A stretch of DNA of 64,000 nucleotides from Acidisarcina sp. Its GTDB lineage: Bacteria; Acidobacteriota; Terriglobia; Terriglobales; Acidobacteriaceae. Made by a program: the position numbers and the translations under genes. Position 1 is the stretch's first letter, and each line of letters opens with the position of its first letter. The notes under the pieces were generated by a model that was not told the origin of the DNA, did not search any database, and saw only the letters and a list, made by a program, of their open reading frames with translations. Shown here one piece after another: positions 27,213 to 34,580 of the stretch. The DNA is taken from the NCBI GenBank assembly GCA_035539175.1, contig DATLIY010000008.1, positions 186,001 to 250,000 of the forward strand, in the 5' to 3' direction.

Positions 27213-27568
27213 CCGAGCCTCAACCATGCAACATAAGTGGTTCAGGCTGAATGCTAAGTAGTTTGCCTGAACCACGGTGGGCTTAACTTCCAGATGTGCG
27301 GCTATGCGAACGTTGCATATTCGATTGGGTTTGCACCGATGAATGACACGAATTCGTAGGTCCTTACAGTCTTCAGCTTTTCTGTGTGGACTTATAACCT
27401 GTTCATCATGCACATATCACACTATTCTGCGCTGGTGAGCATGCTAGTGGCAGTGCCTTCGGCGATCAAGGTTTTCAACTGGTCCCTAACTATGCAGAAA
27501 GGTTCGATCTCTTGCATTGCGACAATGACCAGCAGTGATCACGACAATATCTGCCGCAGCTATGCGCT
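27213..27568. other. 356-base intergenic region between convergent genes
   Basis: No gene recognised. It holds a perfect 11-bp inverted repeat at 27237-27275 (annotated separately). The remainder has no obvious repeat, RNA gene or second terminator. Confidence 0.6.
27237..27275. terminator. Perfect 11-bp hairpin after the cytochrome-porin gene
   Basis: GTGGTTCAGGC pairs with GCCTGAACCAC across a 17-base loop, 25 bases past the stop. No T tract follows, so it may stabilise the 3' end or terminate weakly. Confidence 0.5.
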
Positions 27569-28345
27569 CTATAAACGGCTCATTGTCAGGCCGCCATCCA
27601 GTGTAAGAACGGACCCGGTGGCATAAGGCAAATCTCCTCTGGCAAGCATGGCGGCGGCCGTGCCTACATCTTCCGGAGTTCCCCAACGCTTTTCAAGCAG
27701 CAGCCCGTCCTCGATAAGCGCATCATATTTCGCCTTGGCTCCTTCGGTCATATCCGTGGCAATGAGACCTGGCCGGAGCTCGAAGACGCTGATGTTGTAC
27801 TCTGCCAGACGAGTCGCCCAGAGGCGCGTTGCCATAGCGACGCCGGCCTTTGAGATACAGTAGTCTCCTCGATTCGTACTCACCACTGCCGCAGAGATAG
27901 AGCAGATATTCAGGACGCATCCAGCAAACCCTTCGTCCGTTTTGCGCTGAGAGATCATCCGGCGCGCAACATCTCGCGTAAGGAAGTATGGTCCCTTCAG
28001 ATTTACCGACATAATTTCATCGAAGCTATCCTCGTCAGCATCCAGAATGTCTGCGCGAACCCGCGGAGCGATACCGGCATTGTTGACCAGGACATCCAGC
28101 CTGCCGAAGGTGGTATCTATTTCGGTCAGCAGATGCTCACGAGCGGACGAATCTGCAACATCTGAGGTGATATATCGCGCTGCCACACCGAAGCGCTCGA
28201 GTTCGGACATTGCGGCAGCGACGGACTCCATCGGCCTGCGTCCAGTGATGAGGAGGTCAAAGCCGCTCTTCGCAAGTTCCATTGCGATGCCAAGTCCGAT
28301 TCCACGTGAGCCCCCCGTAACGAGCGCAACTCTTCGCTGTGCCAT
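27569..28345 (-). CDS. SDR-family oxidoreductase
   Basis: A 258-residue short-chain dehydrogenase/reductase. The cofactor motif is TGGSRGIGLGIA near residue 10, followed by DVADSS, the NNAGIAPR motif, catalytic Ser in ICSISAAVV, and YCISK carrying the catalytic Tyr and Lys. The Arg after the first glycine motif suggests NADP(H) preference, an inference. It is similar in layout to the first gene of the operon (32948-33739), including the PGLIATDMT and VLTLDGGLTMSRL ending, so the two are paralogs that may act on successive intermediates. It is the last gene of the minus-strand catabolic operon. The substrate is unknown, probably a sugar- or polyol-derived alcohol. Confidence 0.93.
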   Translation of the reverse strand: MAQRRVALVTGGSRGIGLGIAMELAKSGFDLLITGRRPMESVAAAMSELERFGVAARYITSDVADSSAREHLLTEIDTTFGRLDVLVNNAGIAPRVRADILDADEDSFDEIMSVNLKGPYFLTRDVARRMISQRKTDEGFAGCVLNICSISAAVVSTNRGDYCISKAGVAMATRLWATRLAEYNISVFELRPGLIATDMTEGAKAKYDALIEDGLLLEKRWGTPEDVGTAAAMLARGDLPYATGSVLTLDGGLTMSRL

Positions 28346-28360
28346 AACTCTGCTTTGCTC

Positions 28361-29743
28361 CTATTTCCGGTCCAGCTGAAAGAAGGTGTAGTAGTCTCCC
28401 TCTGCGAGGCGATGCAGCAGCAGGGCAAGCTCCAGCAGATGGTAGTCACCCCACATGCTCGATTCTCCGCAGGGTATGGATCGACCGGGCGGAATGTAAT
28501 CCCAGCCATTCGGACGATGGTAGACGCTGTGAAGCAAGATGCCTTCATGTTGAGGATTGGTTGAGAGGTAAGGCTCGTTCAGCAAGGTCTTCGCAACATT
28601 GAGACCTGCGGCGGTGTATTGCTCGCCTGCTTTACCGAGATAATGCCCGAGGCGCAACAGGCCTTGCGCGGCAATCGCGCTTGCGGTGGAGTCGACTGGC
28701 TCGAATGCGTTCAACGGATCGGCCGGGCGGCTTTGCCAGCTTTCAAGATGATGCAGTCCCGGCGCTCCTGTATCCCAATAGCAGATGCCATCGCTACAGG
28801 CGGCCTGATGAATGTAGAAGTCGCAGGTTGCACGAGCTACTTTTTCAAAAAGACCAAGGACTGCCGTTTTGGCAGGCACACCGCTGTCCCCGAAGTGATG
28901 AGCCGGCAGCAATGCGAGTAACTCCAACTCTTCCGCGTACCCAAGCATTGCCCAACCCAGACCTCGAGTCCAGGTTGAGAATGGCGAATATCCCTGTTGC
29001 GAGGATGGTGCACGATAGACTCCATTCGCAGTATTGAAGAGAGTCTCGTGGGTTGTGCGTCCACGGAGTTCGGGTTTATCGTACGCGTCGCGTCCTTCAC
29101 CCCAAAAAATGTTGTATCGCGCGGTGGTTGCTGCGTGGGTACAAACGCGCTCAAGCAGATTAATGCGCTGCTCCTGCTCCGCGAGCAACGTGTGCCCCAG
29201 GACATGCGCCGCAACACAAACCCGCAGCGTACGGATGGTGTCGATGAAGAGGGATTGCGGGCCATTAAAGGAGTGAATAAATCCGCTACCATCCGCGAGC
29301 CTCGTCCAGCGGGATGCCTGCACTGCGCCGCTCACCTTGATTGCAAGATCAAGGTATTGCATCTTCCACGGATCATATTCGATTCGGTTTTCCAGTATCA
29401 ACCGTCGAAGCTGGCCGTAAGTGGACATCGTGTTGAAACCGTGGTCGTGAACACCGGTATGAGTAAGATGCTCCGTCATGTGGTCGCGCGTGTGTTCCAG
29501 CCCCACACGCAACAGTTCAGGGTCATCGACAACATCGAAGGCGAGAAGCGCGTTCCCATACTGGAAGCCTTGAGTCCATTGCGTCCAGCCACGCATGGTG
29601 TACCTGCCATCCACAGTGAACACAGGCGCACCATCTACAGGTTGCCAACGCCGATCGAGTCGCAGAGTCTTTTCTGCAGCAATCGAGAAGGTGCGCGCTA
29701 CGGCGCCTTGCAGGTCTGCTGGGGTCACGGCTTCGATTCGCAT
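28361..29743 (-). CDS. GH88-like glycoside hydrolase (unsaturated uronyl hydrolase family)
   Basis: A 460-residue alpha/alpha-barrel protein resembling family GH88/UGL enzymes, which remove unsaturated uronic acids from lyase products by hydrating the double bond. Matching landmarks are HDHGFNTMSTYGQ with Asp100 and SLFIDTIRTL with Asp168 (positions of the two key acids of UGL), QGYSPFSTWTRGLGWAMLGY, and DSTASAIAAQGLLRLG. No signal peptide is seen, so it should be cytoplasmic and act on imported oligosaccharides. AAGGAAC lies at good spacing before the ATG. It lies 14 bases after the TIM-barrel gene in an operon with CoA-ester enzymes, which is unusual for this family. Exact linkage specificity is not readable. 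Confidence 0.75.
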   Translation of the reverse strand: MRIEAVTPADLQGAVARTFSIAAEKTLRLDRRWQPVDGAPVFTVDGRYTMRGWTQWTQGFQYGNALLAFDVVDDPELLRVGLEHTRDHMTEHLTHTGVHDHGFNTMSTYGQLRRLILENRIEYDPWKMQYLDLAIKVSGAVQASRWTRLADGSGFIHSFNGPQSLFIDTIRTLRVCVAAHVLGHTLLAEQEQRINLLERVCTHAATTARYNIFWGEGRDAYDKPELRGRTTHETLFNTANGVYRAPSSQQGYSPFSTWTRGLGWAMLGYAEELELLALLPAHHFGDSGVPAKTAVLGLFEKVARATCDFYIHQAACSDGICYWDTGAPGLHHLESWQSRPADPLNAFEPVDSTASAIAAQGLLRLGHYLGKAGEQYTAAGLNVAKTLLNEPYLSTNPQHEGILLHSVYHRPNGWDYIPPGRSIPCGESSMWGDYHLLELALLLHRLAEGDYYTFFQLDRK

Positions 29744-29757
29744 CTCTGTTCCTTTTG

Positions 29758-30570
29758 CTACACAAGCTTTTCAAATCGGTCCCGCATCGTGCGCACGACC
29801 TCATCGCCCGGTGTATCCCATATCTTCTGGTTCAGTATCTCGACCTCGATGGGTCCGTTGTATCCTGCGGCATCCACTGCCAACCGCAGGCTGCGGATAT
29901 CGATTACACCATCTCCTATCATTCCGCGGCATTTCAAAATATCTGGAGTGGGCACCAGCCAATCCGACACATGAAAGCCAACGATGCGGCCGGCACAGCG
30001 TTGAATAAGCGCAAATACGCGAGGATCCCACCAGATGTGGATGACATCGAGAACCACACCTGCCACGGAAGCGGGGTAGAGCTCTGCAATGTCCAGCGCC
30101 TGGTCAATGGTGTTCACCACCGAGCGATCGCCCGCGAACATAGGATGAAGCGGTTCCACACCGAGGCAGACACCAAGCTTCTCCGCGTAAGAAGCGATAG
30201 CTGCAATTCCGTCTTTGACCATCTCTCGTGCATCCGCAAGCTTTACACGCGGATCTGCGCCTGTAACCAGAACCAGGCAATCTGCCTTCAGTTCCGCAGC
30301 TTCTTCGATCGCCCGCAGATTGTCCTGAATGCGCTTGCGCCATTCGGTAATAGTGGGCGCCGGAAACATTCCGCCGCGACACACACTAGAGACGTGCAGG
30401 CCTGCATCTTGAACAAGGCGAGCGGCCTTCTCTAGTCCCGTTTCCGCCAGGCGATGCCGCCACAAGGCAACCGAGGGTATGCCGTAGCGTACGCAAGCTG
30501 CCACAGTCTGCTCGACGGTCCAGCGCTCGGTCGTAATTTGATTGAGACTGATTCTCTTTTGGTCTGCCAT
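29758..30570 (-). CDS. Sugar phosphate isomerase/epimerase-like TIM-barrel protein
   Basis: A 270-residue AP-endonuclease-2/xylose-isomerase-like TIM barrel. Features are TVEQTVAACVRYGIPSVALW at the N-terminus, ADCLVLVTGADPRVK, GVCLGVEPLHPMFAGDRSVV carrying the metal-binding Glu, VVLDVIHIWWDP with metal-site Asp/His, and a C-terminal GPIEVEILNQKIWD Glu strand. The family includes inosose dehydratases, hydroxypyruvate isomerase and keto-sugar epimerases; the sequence does not choose between them. ATG at 30570 is used; an in-frame TTG at 30582 would overlap the CoA-transferase stop as TTGA and is an alternative. The gene is cotranscribed with CoA-transferase and GH88-like genes. Confidence 0.85.
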   Translation of the reverse strand: MADQKRISLNQITTERWTVEQTVAACVRYGIPSVALWRHRLAETGLEKAARLVQDAGLHVSSVCRGGMFPAPTITEWRKRIQDNLRAIEEAAELKADCLVLVTGADPRVKLADAREMVKDGIAAIASYAEKLGVCLGVEPLHPMFAGDRSVVNTIDQALDIAELYPASVAGVVLDVIHIWWDPRVFALIQRCAGRIVGFHVSDWLVPTPDILKCRGMIGDGVIDIRSLRLAVDAAGYNGPIEVEILNQKIWDTPGDEVVRTMRDRFEKLV

Positions 30571-30578
30571 AGCGTTGC

Positions 30579-32108
30579 TCAAACAAATACGGAGTTGTCC
30601 ATCGTGGCGACAGTGCCGACGAGAGGCTTGAAGTCCATAAACGGTATCAGGTCGCGCTCGATGGTCATTCCCGGAGCAATCTCGATGAGGCGCACTCCTT
30701 CGGCTTCCAGGCGGAAGACCGCGCGCTCCGTAATGTAGAGCACCTCCTGACCATGGCGCTTGGCATACTCAGCGGCAAAGGTGATGCGCCCGACGCGGTT
30801 CACTAGTTTGTGGATGCTGCCAGGCTTCACAATACGCAGCATGCCATCCTCCCAGGCTATCTTGCTTCCCTGCGCGTCGAATGTTCCGCAGAAAACCACT
30901 TTCTTTGCGTTCTGAGCGATCTCCATAAATCCGCCTGGGCCAATGAGGCTGCCACCAAGATGAGATACGTTTACGTTTCCTGCTGCATCCATTTCCCCCA
31001 TGCCAAGGAAAGTGATATCAATACCGCCGCCACTGTAGTAATCGAACTGCTCGGCTGAGGAGATAAGGACTTCTGCGTTTCGTGCCGCCCCGAAGAGCCT
31101 GTCATCAAGCATCCTGCCATTGTGGACACCTTGCTCCACACTGAGCCATAGCTGATTCGAAAGACATTGCTCCGCGATGACGCCGAAGATGCCGCCCGGG
31201 ATGCCGAAGCCGAAGTTGAGCGATGCGCCGGGGCGCAACTCCATAGCAGCTCGCCGCGCGATGATGCGACGGTCAAGCTTAGTAGGTATCTCTGCCGCGA
31301 TGGTGCCGAGATGCGCACGCTTTGATCCAGCAATCGTAGGATCGTAGTCGAGCCCATAAAATTGCTGCTGCTGGCTGTCTTCAACAATTGCATCGGTCAT
31401 GATGCCTGGAATTCGAATACTGCGGGGATGAAGCGTTCCCGGCTCCACAATTTGCCGGACTTGCGCCAATACTTTGCCTCCGCTGTTTCGAGCAGCCAGC
31501 GCAATCGTCTGCACATCCAGATCAAGCGCTTCCTCTTCGGTCGAAATGTTTCCCCGCGTATCAGCGTAGGTGCCGCGAACGATCGCAACATCCACGCGAA
31601 AGGGCTTATACCGAAGCACCTCCTGCCCGTCAATCTCCAGCAGTTCGACAACTTCACCCTGACTTATCCGATTACAGCGTCCGCCATCTTGACGCGGGTC
31701 AATGAAGGTACCGAGTCCAGAGTGGGTAAACAATCCTGGCCTTCCTGCGCCAATCTCTCGAAGTAGATGTTGAACGACGCCGCCTGGTAAGCAGTAGGCT
31801 TCGATCTTTTCGTCCCGGATCATCTCCTGGATGCGAATCGACCATGTGAAATGCGATGCGATAACCTTGCGGATAAGTCCTTCGTGAGCAAAACGGTTCG
31901 TTCCCATTTCGCCGCGGTCTCCCAAGCCCAGTGAATGAACCAGGGTCAGGTTTCGAGGATGACCGGTCTCAAGAAAGCTGCGCTCTATGGCCGCGAAGAT
32001 CGCCTCAGCCGAGGTCATTCCTGCGCCGTTGCCGCTGATCGCCACCGTGTCGCCATCGTTGATGAGTGCTGCGGCTGCCTCGGCGCTTACTTGCTTATTG
32101 AAACTCAT
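30579..32108 (-). CDS. Acyl-CoA:carboxylate CoA-transferase (propionate/acetate CoA-transferase-like)
   Basis: A 509-residue protein that fuses the alpha and beta halves of class I CoA-transferases, as in propionate CoA-transferase and YdiF. The N-terminal half has INDGDTVAISGNGAGM and RNLTLVHSLGLGDRGEMG. The C-terminal half has GASLNFGFGIPGGIFGVIAE and the catalytic-Glu motif in LWLSVEQGVHNGRML, then GNVNVSHLGGSLIGPGGFM. The enzyme moves CoA between a carboxylic acid and acetyl- or succinyl-CoA in the cytoplasm. The start at 32108 has AAGGACG upstream; the frame stays open 121 codons further, but that overlaps the enoyl-CoA hydratase gene and is not homologous. It probably activates the acid produced by the pathway. 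Confidence 0.92.
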   Translation of the reverse strand: MSFNKQVSAEAAAALINDGDTVAISGNGAGMTSAEAIFAAIERSFLETGHPRNLTLVHSLGLGDRGEMGTNRFAHEGLIRKVIASHFTWSIRIQEMIRDEKIEAYCLPGGVVQHLLREIGAGRPGLFTHSGLGTFIDPRQDGGRCNRISQGEVVELLEIDGQEVLRYKPFRVDVAIVRGTYADTRGNISTEEEALDLDVQTIALAARNSGGKVLAQVRQIVEPGTLHPRSIRIPGIMTDAIVEDSQQQQFYGLDYDPTIAGSKRAHLGTIAAEIPTKLDRRIIARRAAMELRPGASLNFGFGIPGGIFGVIAEQCLSNQLWLSVEQGVHNGRMLDDRLFGAARNAEVLISSAEQFDYYSGGGIDITFLGMGEMDAAGNVNVSHLGGSLIGPGGFMEIAQNAKKVVFCGTFDAQGSKIAWEDGMLRIVKPGSIHKLVNRVGRITFAAEYAKRHGQEVLYITERAVFRLEAEGVRLIEIAPGMTIERDLIPFMDFKPLVGTVATMDNSVFV

Positions 32109-32122
32109 AACGGTCGTCCTTA

Positions 32123-32905
32123 TTAATGATTTTGGAAAGAGGGTTTGCGTTTCTCGAGGAAAGCAAGTACACCCTCCTTGCAGTCCTCGGTACCGGCTAC
32201 CCGTGCAACGGATGAGGCATGCAAGTGGCGGAGATCCGCATGCATGGACGACAGCACACTCTTCGTCACCGCCATGGCAATGGGTGCATTCGTCAGTAGC
32301 GTCGCTAAGAGTATTTCCAAATGCTCGTCGAGTCCTTCGGTTGTCTCTGCTACATCGGTGACAAGACCCCACGCAAGAGCATCGGAGGCTGTTACCAACG
32401 AACCTGTAAGCGTCATCTGCCGCGCTCGCCCAACGCCAATCAACTCCGCCAGGCTGCGGATACCGTGCCAACCGGCGATCATGCCGAGAGTTACCTCGGG
32501 TGTTCCGAACTTTGCAGGAGCCGCAGCAATGCGGAAATCAGCAGTAAGTGCCAGCTCAAGTCCGCCGCCAAGCGTATGTCCCTGAAGGAGAGCGATCACC
32601 GGCTGAGGCAGTTGCGCTATCCTTTCAAACACTTCAATTCCAGGCAGGATCCATTTCTGGGCCATATCATCCGGCGAGAGACTTCCCCACTCAGCGATAT
32701 CGCCTCCAGTACAAAAGAAGCGCCCATTCGCCCGAAGCACAACCGCACGAACCGCGGAATCCGCTGCTATCTCATCAACGATTCGGCCGAGCTCATCCAG
32801 CATTGGCCGCGTTAGAGCGTTGCCTTTTTCCGGGCGATTGAGTGTTATCTCCGCCCAGGTCTTTCCGTGGCTTTCTTTGCGTGAATACAAAATTTCAGGA
32901 ATCAT
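32123..32905 (-). CDS. Enoyl-CoA hydratase/isomerase family protein
   Basis: A 260-residue crotonase-fold protein. It shows ITLNRPEKGNALTRPMLDEL at the start, the oxyanion-hole segments RFFCTGGDIAEWG and HTLGGGLELALTADFRIA, and GTPEVTLGMIAGWHGIRSLAELIG, where the catalytic Glu normally sits. The family hydrates, isomerises or cleaves CoA thioesters. With a CoA-transferase 14 bases downstream and an SDR upstream, it fits a small beta-oxidation-like or acyl-CoA side pathway. The substrate is unknown; the neighbouring GH88-like and TIM-barrel genes suggest a carbohydrate-derived acid rather than a fatty acid, which is inference. Confidence 0.93.
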   Translation of the reverse strand: MIPEILYSRKESHGKTWAEITLNRPEKGNALTRPMLDELGRIVDEIAADSAVRAVVLRANGRFFCTGGDIAEWGSLSPDDMAQKWILPGIEVFERIAQLPQPVIALLQGHTLGGGLELALTADFRIAAAPAKFGTPEVTLGMIAGWHGIRSLAELIGVGRARQMTLTGSLVTASDALAWGLVTDVAETTEGLDEHLEILLATLLTNAPIAMAVTKSVLSSMHADLRHLHASSVARVAGTEDCKEGVLAFLEKRKPSFQNH

Positions 32906-32947
32906 GAAGGCCTTTATCTCTCGAGCAGCTACAGGACATTTGTATAG

Positions 32948-33739
32948 TTAGAATCGCGGCATGATTAACCCGCCATCGACGGTAACAACCTGACCAACGG
33001 TGTAGCGGAGCTGGCCTTTCGCCATACTCACCACGGTCGAAGCAACATCCTCAGGCGTTCCCCAGCGCTCTGCAGGAACCAGGTGATCTCGAATCAGAGC
33101 ATCGTACTTCCCTTTGACCGGACGAGTCATATCCGTGGCAATGATTCCGGGTCTCACCTCGTAGACGCCAATGCCAGCATTGGCTAACCGCACACCAAAC
33201 AACTTTGTCGCCATCGATGCGCCTATCTTGGATATGCAGTATTCGCCGCGCAGGATGGACACTGCTTCCGCGTTACTAGAGGTGATATTGATGATGCTGC
33301 GATGGCACTCCTGCGGAGGCTGATGCAGCATACGCTTGGCAGCCGCCTGTGTAAGGAAAAACACGGCCCGCGTGTTTACTCGTATGGAGTCGTCAAAGCT
33401 CTCGGGGGAAACTTCCAGCAGGTCTCCACGCTGGCGTGGGGCAATGCCCGCATTGTTTACCAGGCAATCCAATCGGCCCCATTGTTGCAACACGGTTTCG
33501 ATCATCGCGGAATGCCGGGTAAGATCACCAACGTCACATGGAAAGTACGCGCAATCCGCACCAATGGCATCAAACTCACATTTGATAGCCGTATAGAGAT
33601 TGAGGTTCTCCGGCACATCCCGGTCATTGAGGAGAACGTTAAACCCCGCCTGCGCCAATCCAAGCGCACAAGCTCGACCAATGCCTCTAAGGCCACCTGT
33701 AACGATTGCCGCTGATCGTAAACTGGCGTCTTTCGGCAT
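32948..33739 (-). CDS. SDR-family oxidoreductase, first gene of the catabolic operon
   Basis: A 263-residue classical SDR with TGGLRGIGRACALGLAQAG (dinucleotide binding), CDVGDLTRH, NNAGIAPRQRGDLL, catalytic Ser in NITSSNAEAVS, YCISKIGAS with Tyr and Lys, and PGIIATDMTRPVKG. It is the paralog of the SDR at 27569-28345. A strong GGGAGGGGA ribosome site precedes the ATG. A perfect 16-bp palindrome lies 37 bases upstream of the start codon, in the position of a promoter-overlapping operator, so this gene probably begins a six-gene operon running to 27569. Cofactor and substrate are not determined from sequence. Confidence 0.94.
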   Translation of the reverse strand: MPKDASLRSAAIVTGGLRGIGRACALGLAQAGFNVLLNDRDVPENLNLYTAIKCEFDAIGADCAYFPCDVGDLTRHSAMIETVLQQWGRLDCLVNNAGIAPRQRGDLLEVSPESFDDSIRVNTRAVFFLTQAAAKRMLHQPPQECHRSIINITSSNAEAVSILRGEYCISKIGASMATKLFGVRLANAGIGVYEVRPGIIATDMTRPVKGKYDALIRDHLVPAERWGTPEDVASTVVSMAKGQLRYTVGQVVTVDGGLIMPRF

Positions 33740-33776
33740 AACATCCCCTCCCTTGAATCAGAATGGAGGCAATAAT

Positions 33777-33792
33777 AACCAACCGGTTGGTT
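33777..33792. promoter_or_regulatory. Perfect 16-bp palindrome, TetR-type operator candidate
   Basis: AACCAACCGGTTGGTT is exactly self-complementary. It lies between the TetR gene's stop and the start of the first SDR gene, so binding would control the six-gene catabolic operon. Size and symmetry are typical of TetR-family operators. Confidence 0.75.
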
Positions 33793-33849
33793 GATATGCA
33801 AGCGATTCCTTGAACAAATCCAAAATCAGCACGGGAATGATAGCGCCGC

Positions 33850-34512
33850 TTACGGCCTAATCCACCGGCTGATCAGGTCTTTCATTCCTTCAAGACGTTT
33901 CGCTAAATGTCTTGGAGACGTTAGGTCCCGCTCAAATACGGTCGAGAGCGTATGACGATTCATAAGGTAGAAGAACCCCAATGCAGAGATGTTGATGCTT
34001 AGCTGCATCGGCTCCAGATCCGGGCGGATCCTCTTCTCCTTTTTTCCCCTTGCAATAAGGGATTCCATCAAGACCATGTGGCTCTTATTGATAGAGCGAG
34101 TGTTTGGCGACCCTTTCAAGTGGCGTGCTTCCAGCTGATTTTCGCTATTCAGCAGGCGGATGAAATCAGGATTAGCTAAATAGTATTTCCAGGTGAATTC
34201 AACCAGCGAGAGCACTGCTTCATCTGCATGCAGTCCTGAAAGGTCAAGCGCTGCCTCTTGCTCCCGAATGCTGCGGTAGGCCTGCTCCAATACAGCAGTG
34301 AAGAGCTTGTCCTTGTTGCCGAAGTGGTGATAGATGAGCTGTTTGTTGATCTTGGCTGCTTTGGCGATTTCGTCAACGCGAGCCCCATCGAACCCACTCT
34401 TTGCAAACAGCTTGGTTGCCGCACGCAGGATGCGTTCCTTGCTATCTTCGGCATTACGAGTTCGAGTCGTGCGCGGCTGTCTCATTCTATATTTGTACGT
34501 TGTAGGAATCAT
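33850..34512 (-). CDS. TetR/AcrR-family transcriptional regulator
   Basis: A regulator of about 220 residues with an N-terminal helix-turn-helix: ERILRAATKLFAKSGFDGAR, then VDEIAKAAKINKQLIYHHFG, NKDKLFTAVLEQAY. The C-terminal ligand domain is variable and does not reveal the effector; it resembles the CerR/RutR-like C-terminal region by eye (HMVLMESLIARGKKEKRIRPDLE). ATG at 34512 is used; there are further in-frame starts at 34539 (TTG) and 34485, and none has a good ribosome site. It is followed on the same strand by the 16-bp palindrome and the catabolic operon, the likely target. It also lies directly after an RND permease gene, so efflux control is an alternative. Confidence 0.9.
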   Translation of the reverse strand: MIPTTYKYRMRQPRTTRTRNAEDSKERILRAATKLFAKSGFDGARVDEIAKAAKINKQLIYHHFGNKDKLFTAVLEQAYRSIREQEAALDLSGLHADEAVLSLVEFTWKYYLANPDFIRLLNSENQLEARHLKGSPNTRSINKSHMVLMESLIARGKKEKRIRPDLEPMQLSINISALGFFYLMNRHTLSTVFERDLTSPRHLAKRLEGMKDLISRWIRP

Positions 34513-34580
34513 TTTGTGTAGACTGTGCCTTCCGCGCAACCTGGCATGGTCGAACCTCGATGAAGCAACTAGAAAGAAAG

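Noticed and set aside
31987-32471. N-terminal extension of the CoA-transferase frame up to 32471
   Set aside because: The 121 extra codons overlap the enoyl-CoA hydratase gene, carry no family similarity, and a good AAGGA site precedes the ATG at 32108.
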